Below, one piece after another: positions 26,160-33,762 of a DNA stretch of 64,000 bases. This DNA is from Janibacter terrae NBRC 107853 (GTDB lineage: Bacteria; Actinomycetota; Actinomycetes; Actinomycetales; Dermatophilaceae). The notes under the pieces were generated by a model. That model was not told the DNA's origin, did no database searches, and worked only from the letters and a program-made list of their open reading frames with translations. The stretch is from positions 124,001-188,000 of the forward strand of contig NZ_BCUV01000003.1 in NCBI RefSeq assembly GCF_001591405.1. Reading direction: 5' to 3'. A program made the translations under genes and the position numbers. The first letter of the stretch is position 1, and each line of letters begins with the position of its first letter.

Positions 26160-27698
26160 ATGACTGCGACGCCCAAGACCTATGACGTGCGCACCCACGG
26201 GTGCCAGATGAACGTGCACGACTCCGAGCGCCTGGCCGGCCTCCTCGAGACGGCCGGCTATGTCGACATCGCGAGCCTGCCGCGCCACGAGCGCGGCGAG
26301 GTCGCCGACGTCGTCGTGTTCAACACCTGCGCGGTGCGGGAGAACGCCGACAACAAGCTCTACGGCAACCTCGGCCAGCTCCGCCCGTTCAAGCAGCGCA
26401 ACCCCGACCTGCAGATCGCCGTCGGCGGCTGCATGGCGCAGAAGGACCGCACGACCATCGTCGAGCGGGCGCCCTGGGTCGACGTCGTGTTCGGCACCCA
26501 CAACATCGGCTCGCTGCCCGCCCTGCTCGACCGCGCCCGCCACAACGCGCAGGCGCAGGTCGAGATCCTCGAGTCGCTGGAGACCTTCCCCTCGACGCTG
26601 CCGACGCGGCGCGACTCCGCCTACTCGGGGTGGACGTCGATCTCGGTCGGCTGCAACAACACCTGCACCTTCTGCATCGTGCCCGCGCTGCGCGGCAAGG
26701 AGAAGGACCGCCGTCCCGGCGAGGTCCTCGCCGAGGTCGAGGCGCTCGTCGCCCAGGGCGTCCTCGAGGTGACCCTGCTCGGGCAGAACGTCAACAGCTA
26801 CGGCGTCGAGTTCGGTGACAAGCTCGCCTTCGGCAAGCTGCTGCGCGCCTGCGGCGACATCGAGGGCCTGGAGCGGGTGCGCTTCACCAGCCCGCACCCG
26901 GCCGCGTTCACCGATGACGTCATCGAGGCGATGGCAGAGACGCCCAATGTCATGCCGAGCCTGCACATGCCGCTGCAGTCCGGCTCCGACCGCGTGCTGA
27001 GGGCGATGCGGCGCAGCTACCGCTCCGAGCGCTTCCTCGGGATCATCGAGCGGGTCCGCGACCGGATCCCCGACGCGGCGATCACGACCGACATCATCGT
27101 CGGCTTCCCGGGGGAGACGGAGTCGGACTTCGAGGAGACCCTGCGGGTCGTGCGCGAGTCGCGCTTCAGCTCCGCCTTCACCTTCCAGTACTCGATCCGC
27201 CCCGGGACACCGGCCGCGACGATGGCCGACCAGGTGCCCAAGGAGGTCGTCCAGGAGCGCTACGAGCGGCTCGTCGCGCTCCAGGAGGAGATCTCCTGGG
27301 CGGGCAACCGCGAGCAGGAGGGGCGCGAGCTCGAGGTGCTCGTCGCGACGGGGGAGGGACGCAAGGACCGCGAGACCGCCCGTCTGAGCGGTCGCGCCCC
27401 CGACAACCGCCTGGTGCACTTCGCGGTCCCCGAGGACCTGCCCGAGGTCGGGCGCCCGCGCCCCGGCGACATGGTCACGGTGGGCGTCACCTACGGCGCC
27501 CCGCACCACCTCGTCGCCGACTCCGCCCTGTCCGGCGGCACCTTCAGCGTCCGCCGCACGAAGGGGGGCGACGCATGGGCCGCCCTCCAGGACAAGGGCG
27601 TCGAGGGTGCCGTCGCCAAGCCCGGCGTCTCGCTCGGCATGCCGCGCATCGGGGCTCCGGAGCCCGTGGAGGCCAACGGGCCCGCCTGCAGCGCCTGA
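26160..27698 (+). CDS. miaB: tRNA-2-methylthio-N6-dimethylallyladenosine synthase MiaB
   Basis: A radical-SAM methylthiotransferase that thiomethylates i6A37 of tRNA. It has 512 residues. UPF0004-domain cysteines are at 15 (THGCQMN), 57 (FNTCAVRE) and 91 (GGCMAQK); the SAM cluster is C165-NNT-C169-TF-C172 followed by [14 protein letters not shown] domain (about 380-445) and an extra C-terminal tail follow. TACCCT (26145-26150) lies 9 bases before the ATG, so any leader is very short. The modification substrate is made by MiaA, encoded at 30365 in this window. A strong bidirectional terminator follows (27730-27770). Confidence 0.96.
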   Translation: MTATPKTYDVRTHGCQMNVHDSERLAGLLETAGYVDIASLPRHERGEVADVVVFNTCAVRENADNKLYGNLGQLRPFKQRNPDLQIAVGGCMAQKDRTTIVERAPWVDVVFGTHNIGSLPALLDRARHNAQAQVEILESLETFPSTLPTRRDSAYSGWTSISVGCNNTCTFCIVPALRGKEKDRRPGEVLAEVEALVAQGVLEVTLLGQNVNSYGVEFGDKLAFGKLLRACGDIEGLERVRFTSPHPAAFTDDVIEAMAETPNVMPSLHMPLQSGSDRVLRAMRRSYRSERFLGIIERVRDRIPDAAITTDIIVGFPGETESDFEETLRVVRESRFSSAFTFQYSIRPGTPAATMADQVPKEVVQERYERLVALQEEISWAGNREQEGRELEVLVATGEGRKDRETARLSGRAPDNRLVHFAVPEDLPEVGRPRPGDMVTVGVTYGAPHHLVADSALSGGTFSVRRTKGGDAWAALQDKGVEGAVAKPGVSLGMPRIGAPEPVEANGPACSA

Positions 27699-27729
27699 TC
27701 CGCCCGGGCAGGACCACGACCGAGCACGA

Positions 27730-27770
27730 CGAAGGGGGTCGGTCACCGTCACGGTGACCGACCCCCTTCG
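27730..27770. terminator. Bidirectional terminator built from the CGAAGGGGG motif
   Basis: A near-perfect 41-base palindrome: the left arm starts CGAAGGGGGTCGGTCACC and the right arm ends with its exact complement, GGTGACCGACCCCCTTCG. It lies between the convergent miaB and PRC-barrel genes. There is no U-tract, as is common in high-GC organisms. Confidence 0.85.
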
Positions 27771-27782
27771 GGCTGGGACGGG

Positions 27783-28592
27783 TCAGACGCGACGGTCGTC
27801 CGGGACGTCGTCGACGCCCTCGGTCTCGATGCGCTCCTTGCGCACCGTGCCGCTCACCTGCTCCTCGTCCGTGACGGTCTCCTTCTCGAGGCGGACGCGC
27901 TCGACGGGGACGGTCTCCTTCTCGACCACGGGGCGCTCCTCGTGGAGGGTGACCTCGTGCTCCTCCTCGGAGATACCGGGGCCGTCGAGGGCGTCGCCGC
28001 GATTGGCGTCGGTGATCGGCTCGCGCTCGACGCGGACCTCCTCGCGGGTGACGGGGACGGTGACCTGCTGCTCCTCGGTGACGACGTACTTGCGCAGACG
28101 GGCACGGCCGGTCTCGCGGCGCTCGGTCCCCACGTCGAGCCGCTCCTCGGAACGGGTCATCGCGTCGTCGGTCGTGGGTCCGGAGGTGTCGTGGCCGACG
28201 ACGCGCTCACCGGTCTCGTCGTCCAGGTCCCGGCCGCCACGGCCCTCGGCCACACCGGCGACGGGTGCGCCGGTGGTGCCCGTCCTGCCGTAGTGCGCGA
28301 AGAGACGCTCCTCCTCCTCGGGCTCGAGGTGCCCGTCGTCCTCGACGTTGGGTGCGTCCTTGACCTGGTCCTTCGTGTACGGCACCCGCAGTCCCTCGTC
28401 CGTCTGCTGCGCGTCGGTCAGCGGCACGAAGCTCGAGCGGGTCCCGAAGAGCCCGGTCCTGACGGTGATCCAGTCCGGGCGCCCGGTCTGGTCGTCCAGG
28501 TACACCTGCCCGACGCTCCCGATCTTCTCCCCGTCGGAGCCGTGGACGTCCCGCCCGCTGATCTGGTCGATGGCGTTGTGGTCGATGCTCAT
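27783..28592 (-). CDS. PRC-barrel and DUF2382 stress protein (YsnF-like)
   Basis: A 269-residue soluble protein. Residues about 10-85 are a PRC-barrel (GRDVHGSDGEKIGSVGQVYL, cut here as VHGSDGEKIGSVGQVYL, then PDWITVRTGLFGTR). After an acidic linker, residues about 155-260 are a DUF2382 domain with its charged pattern (LRKYVVTEEQQVTVPVTREEV cut as KYVVTEEQQVTVPVTREEV; VVEKETVPVERVRLEKETV). YsnF of Bacillus is a general stress protein with this second domain. Function is unproven. ATG at 28592 has an AGGA ribosome site 7-8 bases upstream, unlike the leaderless genes around it, which fits a regulated stress gene. Confidence 0.85.
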   Translation of the reverse strand: MSIDHNAIDQISGRDVHGSDGEKIGSVGQVYLDDQTGRPDWITVRTGLFGTRSSFVPLTDAQQTDEGLRVPYTKDQVKDAPNVEDDGHLEPEEEERLFAHYGRTGTTGAPVAGVAEGRGGRDLDDETGERVVGHDTSGPTTDDAMTRSEERLDVGTERRETGRARLRKYVVTEEQQVTVPVTREEVRVEREPITDANRGDALDGPGISEEEHEVTLHEERPVVEKETVPVERVRLEKETVTDEEQVSGTVRKERIETEGVDDVPDDRRV

Positions 28593-28681
28593 GTTCCGTT
28601 CCTCTCGTGGTCGTGTCGACGGCCGGGGTTCGGCCGGAGGCACCACTGGCTTACCCCAGCCGAGGGAGCCAAAACACGACC

Positions 28682-28715
28682 AAGGGGGTCGATCGCCGTG
28701 GTGATCGACCCCCTT
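28682..28715 (-). terminator. Terminator downstream of the small stress gene
   Basis: AAGGGGGTCGATC (28682-28694) and GATCGACCCCCTT (28703-28715) form a 13-base-pair stem with an 8-base loop. The right arm carries CCCCCTTCG (28709-28717), while the left flank reads CCAAGGGGG, one base off the motif. Confidence 0.8.
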
Positions 28716-28730
28716 CGCGTCAGAGCGGTC

Positions 28731-28910
28731 TCACTCGCCGATCTTGCCGTCGAGGAACTCCCTGCCCTGGTCGCTCTTGTCGGCGTCAACGCCCTTGCCC
28801 TCGGCGAACTCGCCGGCCTTGTCGAGGCCCTGGTCGCTGTGCTCCTCGACCTTGTCGCTGTGCTCACCGAGCGCGTCGGTGGCCTGGCCCTTCAGATCGT
28901 CGAACCCCAT
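28731..28910 (-). CDS. Small MT0933-antitoxin-like / CsbD-like stress protein
   Basis: A 59-residue highly charged protein (MGFDDLKGQATDALGEHSDK at the start; LDKAGEFAEGK in the middle). The MGF start and the DKxxxxxDxxLDKAGEF pattern match small actinobacterial proteins grouped as MT0933-like antitoxins (Rv0909 type), which also resemble CsbD stress proteins. No toxin gene is next to it, so an antitoxin role is not supported by context. ATG at 28910 has AAGGAG 6 bases upstream. It is followed by its own terminator and sits beside the PRC-barrel stress gene. Confidence 0.65.
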   Translation of the reverse strand: MGFDDLKGQATDALGEHSDKVEEHSDQGLDKAGEFAEGKGVDADKSDQGREFLDGKIGE

Positions 28911-29027
28911 GGCGTTCTCCTTCTGTGTCGGCATGCCCGGTACGGGCCGTGGCACCACACAAGCACGACATCTCTGGCGCTTCAACGGGAACGGGCGTAC
29001 GGTCGATAGTGGTTGAAAAACGAATAG

Positions 29028-29056
29028 TTGACACGACAAGCAAAAGGTCCTAACGT
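29028..29056 (+). promoter_or_regulatory. Housekeeping promoter of the yceI-like gene
   Basis: TTGACA (29028-29033), 17 bases, TAACGT (29051-29056). It is the best sigma-70-type match in the window, inside an A+T-rich stretch (28990-29056) that contrasts with its surroundings. The transcript would have a leader of about 50 bases before the ATG at 29111. Confidence 0.8.
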
Positions 29057-29110
29057 ATGTCGTGTTCCAACCACCTCCCGGACCACGGCACCACCACCAA
29101 GGAGCTCCAC

Positions 29111-29656
29111 ATGACCGACCTGAACATCCCCGCCGGTACCTACGCCATCGACCCGAGCCACACCGAGGTGAGTTTCGTCGCTCGCCACGCGATGGTCACC
29201 AAGGTCCGCGGCTACTTCCGCGACCTCGAGGGCACCATCACCGTCGCCGAGGACCTGGGCGCCTCCAGCGCGACGGCCACGATGAAGACCGCTTCCGTCG
29301 ACACCGGCAGCGCCGACCGTGACGGCCACCTGAAGTCGGCCGACTTCTTCGACGTCGAGACCAACCCGGAGATCACCTTCGTCTCCACCGGCGTGCAGAA
29401 CGCCTCGGGCAACAGCTTCGACCTCGTCGGCGACCTGACGATCAAGGGCGTCACCAAGCCGGTCACCCTGAAGGCCGAGTACGACGGCACCGCCCAGGAC
29501 CCCTTCGGCAACGTCCGTGTCGGCTTCACCGCCCAGACGGTCGTCGAGCGCGAGGACTGGGGCCTCACCTGGAACGCCGCGCTCGAGACCGGCGGCGTGC
29601 TCGTCTCCAAGAAGATCACCCTCAACCTCGAGGTCTCGGCCATCAAGCAGGCCTGA
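29111..29656 (+). CDS. YceI-family lipid-binding protein
   Basis: A 181-residue lipocalin-like YceI protein. GTYAIDPSHTEVSFVARHAMV with the conserved DxxHT/VxFxVxH pattern (here split: YAIDPSHTEVSF and ARHAMV), DGHLKSADFFDVETNPEI, GDLTIKGVTKPVTL and GLTWNAALETGGVLVS are family hallmarks. YceI proteins bind polyisoprenoid chains. There is no signal peptide, so this is the cytoplasmic form, often induced by acid or base stress. ATG at 29111 has AAGGAG 6 bases upstream; the upstream in-frame ATG at 29057 overlaps the promoter and is rejected. A hairpin follows the gene. Confidence 0.92.
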   Translation: MTDLNIPAGTYAIDPSHTEVSFVARHAMVTKVRGYFRDLEGTITVAEDLGASSATATMKTASVDTGSADRDGHLKSADFFDVETNPEITFVSTGVQNASGNSFDLVGDLTIKGVTKPVTLKAEYDGTAQDPFGNVRVGFTAQTVVEREDWGLTWNAALETGGVLVSKKITLNLEVSAIKQA

Positions 29657-29693
29657 GCCTCGACCCCGGGCTCGTAGAGCCCGCCACCCCCGC

Positions 29694-29731
29694 GGAGCCG
29701 GGACCGGTACCCCCTGACCGGTCCCGGCTCC
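29694..29731 (+). terminator. Hairpin after the yceI-like gene
   Basis: GGAGCCGGGACCGG (29694-29707) and its complement CCGGTCCCGGCTCC (29718-29731) form a 14-base-pair stem around a 10-base loop, 37 bases after the stop. No U-tract follows. Unlike the other terminators it lacks the CGAAGGGGG motif. Confidence 0.75.
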
Positions 29732-29768
29732 GTCATGCCCGTCCCGCGGGCCAAATAGGATGCCGCCC

Positions 29769-30368
29769 ATGACGATCCGCCCCATCACCATCACGGGTGA
29801 ACCGGTCCTGCACACGCGCGCCCAGCCGGTCACCGAGTTCGACGCCGAGCTGCGCACCCTCGTCGAGGACATGTACGAGACCCAGGAGGCCGCGCACGGC
29901 GTCGGTCTGGCAGCGCCGCAGATCGGGGTCGGCCTGCGGGTCTTCACCTGGAGCATGGCCAACGACGACGGCGTGCCGACCCTCGGTCACGTCATCAACC
30001 CCTACGTCAAGGCAGCCAAGCCCGCCGTCGGCGAGCCCGACCGCGACAACGAGTCCGAGGGCTGCCTCTCCGTGCCCGGCTACTCCTTCCCGCTGCGCCG
30101 CGGTGAGAGCGCCGAGGTGAGCGGCTACGACTGGGACGGCAACGAGATCGCCTTCACCGCCACCGGGTGGTTCGCCCGCTGCATGCAGCACGAGTACGAC
30201 CACCTCAACGGCTTCCTCTACGTCGACCGGCTGGGCGAGAAGTGGAAGAAGAAGGCCCGCAAGGCCGTCAGGGCCGAGGGCTGGGGTGTCCCCGGCCACA
30301 CGTGGATGCCGGGCGAGGTCCCGGACCCCTTCGGTCACGACGACGAGCAGGACGACGAGCAGGAGTGA
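29769..30368 (+). CDS. def: Peptide deformylase
   Basis: Removes the formyl group from nascent protein N-termini. It has 199 residues and the three metal-site motifs: GVGLAAPQIG (44-53), EGCLS (97-101) and HEYDH (141-145), giving Cys99, His141 and His145 as iron or zinc ligands with the catalytic glutamate. ATG at 29769 is preferred to the ATG at 29760, because TAGGAT (29756-29761) overlaps that upstream codon and places a leaderless start at 29769. The C-terminus has a short acidic tail. The stop overlaps the miaA GTG. Confidence 0.96.
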   Translation: MTIRPITITGEPVLHTRAQPVTEFDAELRTLVEDMYETQEAAHGVGLAAPQIGVGLRVFTWSMANDDGVPTLGHVINPYVKAAKPAVGEPDRDNESEGCLSVPGYSFPLRRGESAEVSGYDWDGNEIAFTATGWFARCMQHEYDHLNGFLYVDRLGEKWKKKARKAVRAEGWGVPGHTWMPGEVPDPFGHDDEQDDEQE

Positions 30369-31288
30369 TCCCGCAGGTCATCGCCGTCGTCGGCGCCACC
30401 GCGACCGGCAAGTCGGACCTGGCGCTCGACCTCGCCGAGCGGCTGGGTGGCGAGGTAGTCAACGCCGATGCGATGCAGCTCTACCGCGGCATGGACATCG
30501 GCACCAACAAGTTGCCTCCCGCTGAGCGCCGTGGGATCCCGCACCACCTCCTCGACGTCCTCGAGGTCACCGACGAGGCGACCCTCGCAGACTTCCAGTC
30601 CCGTGCCGAGGCAGCGATCGGCGACGTGCTCGCGCGCGGTCGGGTGCCGGTGCTCGCCGGCGGCTCCGGCCTGTACGTGCGCGCGGCCCTGGATCACCTC
30701 GACATCCCGCCGACGGACCCGGTCGTGCGCGCGCGGCTCGAGGCGCAGGCGCAGGACGAAGGGGGGAGCGACGCCCTGCGTCGTCGCCTGCGCGAGCTCG
30801 ACCCCGCGGCCGCGGCTGCCATCGAGCCCAACAACATCCGCCGGATCGTCCGAGCACTCGAGGTCGTCGAGATCACCGGCCGTCCCTTCTCGGCGACGGC
30901 GCCCACGAAGCGGTACCGACGCCCTTCGCTCGTCATCGGTCTGCGTGACGACCGGGACGCGCTGACCCGCCGGATCGAGCGGCGCGCCCGCGCGATGTGG
31001 GAGGGCGGGTTGCTCGACGAGGCGCGCCGGCTGGACGCTGCCGGGCTGCGCGGCGGCCGGACCGCCTCGCGGGCGATCGGCTACGCGCAGGCACTCGGTC
31101 AGCTCGACGGGCGCTGGGGCGCGGAGCAGGCGATCAGGGACACCGCGCAGGCCACCCGGCGGTACGCCCGACGGCAGGAGTCGTGGTGGCGGCCCGACCC
31201 GCGCCCCGTGTGGTTGGACGCCGCCGCGCCGGACCTCGCGGACGCGGCGCTGGAGCTCACCCGCCGTCCGACACAATGGGTCCCATGA
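30365..31288 (+). CDS. miaA: tRNA dimethylallyltransferase MiaA
   Basis: Transfers a dimethylallyl group from DMAPP to A37 of tRNAs reading U-starting codons, making the substrate for MiaB. It has 307 residues with the P-loop GATATGKSDLA (about 10-20), DAMQLYRGMDIGTNK, GGSGLYVRA, and the C-terminal RRYARRQESWWR tRNA-binding motif. GTG at 30365 overlaps the def stop (GTGA-type), and its own stop overlaps the dapF ATG (ATGA). The order miaB ... miaA-dapF-hflX follows the actinobacterial norm. Confidence 0.96.
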   Translation: MIPQVIAVVGATATGKSDLALDLAERLGGEVVNADAMQLYRGMDIGTNKLPPAERRGIPHHLLDVLEVTDEATLADFQSRAEAAIGDVLARGRVPVLAGGSGLYVRAALDHLDIPPTDPVVRARLEAQAQDEGGSDALRRRLRELDPAAAAAIEPNNIRRIVRALEVVEITGRPFSATAPTKRYRRPSLVIGLRDDRDALTRRIERRARAMWEGGLLDEARRLDAAGLRGGRTASRAIGYAQALGQLDGRWGAEQAIRDTAQATRRYARRQESWWRPDPRPVWLDAAAPDLADAALELTRRPTQWVP

Positions 31289-32154
31289 ACCTGCCTTTCA
31301 CCAAGGGCCACGGCACCGAGAACGACTTCGTGCTCGTCCCTGACCTCGACGGCGAGCTCGAGCTCACCCCGACGCAGGTCGCGTTGCTCGCCGACCGCCA
31401 GGCCGGGATCGGCGGTGACGGCGTCATCCGCATCGTGCGCACGGCGGCGGCCGCGGAGGAGGACGTCCGCGCGCTGGCCGACCGGGCCGAGTGGTTCATG
31501 GACTACCGCAACGCCGACGGGTCGCTGGCCCAGATGTGCGGCAACGGCACGCGGGTCTTCGCGACCTGGCTGCGCCGCGAGGGACTGGTCGGCGAGGAGC
31601 TGACGATCGCCACCCGAGCAGGCATCCGCCGGATCCGTTTCGAGGGCGACGAGGTCGTCACCCACATGGGGACCTGGCGCTTCGTCGACGAGGCCAAGGC
31701 GCAGGCGCAGGGGTTCGACTCCCTCGTCCACGTCGAGGAGGCCGAGGACATCACCGAGCCGTACTCCGCGCTCTCGCTCGACCTCGGCAACCCGCACACC
31801 GTCGTGGCGCTGCCGGAGAACGTCAACCTCAACGGCCTCCGCCTGCGCCAGCCGCCGAAGGTCAACCCCGTCCCGCCCGAGGGCAGCAACGTCGAGTTCG
31901 TCCGGGTCCTCGGCCCGGGCCACGTCTCGATGCGCGTCCACGAGCGCGGCGTCGGGGAGACCCGCTCCTGCGGCACCGGCGTGTGCGCCGCCGCGATCGG
32001 GCTCGCCTTCTGGTCCGGCGACGTCGACGCCCCGGGGCAGGTGCAGGTCGAGGTGCCCGGCGGGACGCTGCGGGTGCGCCTGCTGCCCGGCCGTGAGGTG
32101 GAGCTCGCCGGTCCTGCCGTGCTCGTCGCCGACGGGACGACGACGCTCGTCTGA
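31285..32154 (+). CDS. dapF: Diaminopimelate epimerase
   Basis: Converts LL- to meso-diaminopimelate for lysine and peptidoglycan synthesis. It has 289 residues of the two-fold DAP epimerase fold. The catalytic cysteines are Cys85 (MCGNGTR) and Cys229 (SCGTGVCAAA), both in full motifs. FTKGHGTENDFV at the start, DRQAGIGGDGVI and DLGNPHTVV are further family signatures. ATG at 31285 is chosen because it overlaps the miaA stop (ATGA); an ATG three codons upstream is also possible. Confidence 0.96.
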   Translation: MNLPFTKGHGTENDFVLVPDLDGELELTPTQVALLADRQAGIGGDGVIRIVRTAAAAEEDVRALADRAEWFMDYRNADGSLAQMCGNGTRVFATWLRREGLVGEELTIATRAGIRRIRFEGDEVVTHMGTWRFVDEAKAQAQGFDSLVHVEEAEDITEPYSALSLDLGNPHTVVALPENVNLNGLRLRQPPKVNPVPPEGSNVEFVRVLGPGHVSMRVHERGVGETRSCGTGVCAAAIGLAFWSGDVDAPGQVQVEVPGGTLRVRLLPGREVELAGPAVLVADGTTTLV

Positions 32155-32212
32155 GGCGCTCCCCTTCTCGGCTCAGCCCGTCGCGGGTGGATGGCGCCCC
32201 TAGACTCCCGCT

Positions 32213-33106
32213 GTGGAGCTGATGAGGGACGTCACCGCGGGTGGCTGGCTGATCGACCGGGTGGGTGACTGGGGTCTGGTCGGGGGCGTCGCGGGGACCG
32301 GCTTCGACTCGTACGCGCGGATCCTGCACCCGGTCCCGGTCACGCGCTGGGACCGGTCCGTGGTCGACGAGTGGGGCATGCCGCGTCTGCTCGAGGAGAC
32401 CCGGTGGCCGTGGTCCGAGGTCGCAGCCCGACAGGGCCTGACGACGCACCCGCTCGTCCAGTTCAACCGCTTGGCCGACGTTCACGAGGGCGTGGAGCTC
32501 GCCGATGGGTGGAGGGTCGGTCAGACGCAGGAGGGGTTCTTCGACCTCGACCTGCTCGCCGGGCTGACCGAGCACCTGGCGGTCGCGACGACGACGCCGG
32601 ACGACCTCGTCACCGGGATCTGGGCGGGGTGGGGCCAGCTCGGTGAGCGTGGGGTCGCCCGGTACCTCGAGGAGCGCAGCGGGTGGCTGCCACGCAGGCG
32701 GGCGCAGCGCGAGGCCGACATCGCGCAACAGGCTGGTGTCGCACCCGAGGTGCGCCGCGCGGTGAATCACGGGCCGTGCCTGCAGTGGCCGGGACGGGAG
32801 ATGCTCCTCCTCGCCACGTCGACGAGCGAGCTGGCGGACCGGACATGGCCGCAGCGGGCCGGGCTGGGGGCGGACGACGGGATGTGGGAGATCAGCCCGC
32901 AGCTGCTCTGGCCGGCCGACCGGGCGTGGGTCGTGGCGAGCGAGATCGACTGGGACAGCACGATCGTCGCCGGACCGCGCTCTCTCGTCGATGCAGTCCT
33001 AGCGGACGAGAGGTTCGTGGCCTTCGAGGTCGATGCGGACGCGGACCTGAGCTACGAGGGCGACACGGTCAACCCGCCGCGGGGCGGGTGGACCGCAGCA
33101 CCCTGA
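32213..33106 (+). CDS. Conserved actinobacterial protein of unknown function
   Basis: I do not recognise a domain in this 297-residue protein. It has no signal peptide and no membrane helix. The first half is rich in tryptophan (GGWLIDRVGDWG, VVDEWGMPRLLEETRWPW), the centre has a WAGWGQLGERGVARYLEER helix region (cut here as GWGQLGERGVARYL), and the end has LLWPADRAWVVASEIDWDST, split as LLWPADRAWVV and EIDWDSTIV. The last motif suggests a conserved acidic pocket. TAGACT (32201-32206) lies 6 bases before the GTG. The 3' end overlaps the methyltransferase on the other strand by 38 bases. Confidence 0.75.
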   Translation: MELMRDVTAGGWLIDRVGDWGLVGGVAGTGFDSYARILHPVPVTRWDRSVVDEWGMPRLLEETRWPWSEVAARQGLTTHPLVQFNRLADVHEGVELADGWRVGQTQEGFFDLDLLAGLTEHLAVATTTPDDLVTGIWAGWGQLGERGVARYLEERSGWLPRRRAQREADIAQQAGVAPEVRRAVNHGPCLQWPGREMLLLATSTSELADRTWPQRAGLGADDGMWEISPQLLWPADRAWVVASEIDWDSTIVAGPRSLVDAVLADERFVAFEVDADADLSYEGDTVNPPRGGWTAAP

Positions 33107-33680
33107 AGCCCTTGCTCGTCGTGACCCGCTCGGTGGGCAGCCCGAGCTCGTCGGTGATCCAGCGGGCGTAACCGTCGGCGCCGAGGTTCTTGCCGATGAC
33201 GAGGTGGGCATCGGCTCCCTTCGCCAGGCGGGGGAGCCACGTGCCCAGCAGGTCCTGGACGGCCGGCTTGCCGATGCGGATCGGCGGGTTGGACCAGATC
33301 GCCGCGAAGGCGACGTCTGCCGGCACCTCGTCGGGCCGGGCCGTGCGGACGTTGGCCAGGCCGAGTCCGGCAGCATTGCGCCGGGTCAGGTCGAGGGCGC
33401 GCTCGGTGACGTCGACCGCCCAGACGGTGGCCTCGGGGGAGCGCATCGCGAGCGTCAGGGCGATGGGCCCCCACCCGCAGCCGATGTCGAGCAGGTCTCC
33501 GGCCGCGGGGGGCCCGGGCACCTCGGCGAGGAGGATCGCCGTCGCCCGGTCGAGGCCGCCGGGCGAGAAGATGCCGCCGGCCGTCTCCACCGTGACCTCG
33601 CGGCCGGCGAGCTCGAGCGTGAGCGGACGGCGCTCGCGGTCGGTCGCGGCGGGGGAGTCGGTGAAGTAGTGGTCGGTCAC
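33069..33680 (-). CDS. RsmC-like class I SAM-dependent methyltransferase
   Basis: A 203-residue methyltransferase of the small-subunit rRNA guanine-N2 (MTS) type, single-domain like actinobacterial RsmC homologues. It starts DHYFTDSP, has FSPGGLDRATAILL, the SAM-binding DIGCGWGPIALTL, AVDVTERALDLTRRN and the catalytic SNPPIRIG (NPPx motif), typical of N-methylation of nucleic acid bases. The likely target is 16S rRNA, but the exact base cannot be read from sequence. GTG at 33680 follows TAGGGT (33687-33692 on the minus strand) by 6 bases. Confidence 0.85.
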   Translation of the reverse strand: MTDHYFTDSPAATDRERRPLTLELAGREVTVETAGGIFSPGGLDRATAILLAEVPGPPAAGDLLDIGCGWGPIALTLAMRSPEATVWAVDVTERALDLTRRNAAGLGLANVRTARPDEVPADVAFAAIWSNPPIRIGKPAVQDLLGTWLPRLAKGADAHLVIGKNLGADGYARWITDELGLPTERVTTSKGFRVLRSTRPAAG

Positions 33681-33698
33681 GCAGCAACCCTAGGTCGG

Positions 33699-33721
33699 TT
33701 GTCGGTGCCCGGTGGGATGCT
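33699..33721 (+). promoter_or_regulatory. RecA-NDp/PafBC-type promoter of the DUF222/HNH gene
   Basis: TTGTCGGTG (33699-33707) is exact, followed by eight bases and GATGCT (33716-33721), which keeps the A and T of the -10. The start of transcription would be about 35 bases before the ATG. Confidence 0.65.
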
Positions 33722-33762
33722 GGCGCCAGCGATGGACATGCAGGGCGAGGGGAGGAGGCGCG

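Noticed and set aside
28731-28910. Toxin-antitoxin module
   Set aside because: The small protein resembles MT0933-type antitoxins, but no toxin gene adjoins it, and it is bounded by its own terminator.
29057-29110. Earlier ATG for the yceI-like gene
   Set aside because: It touches the -10 element (29051-29056) and lacks a ribosome site; the ATG at 29111 has AAGGAG at good spacing.
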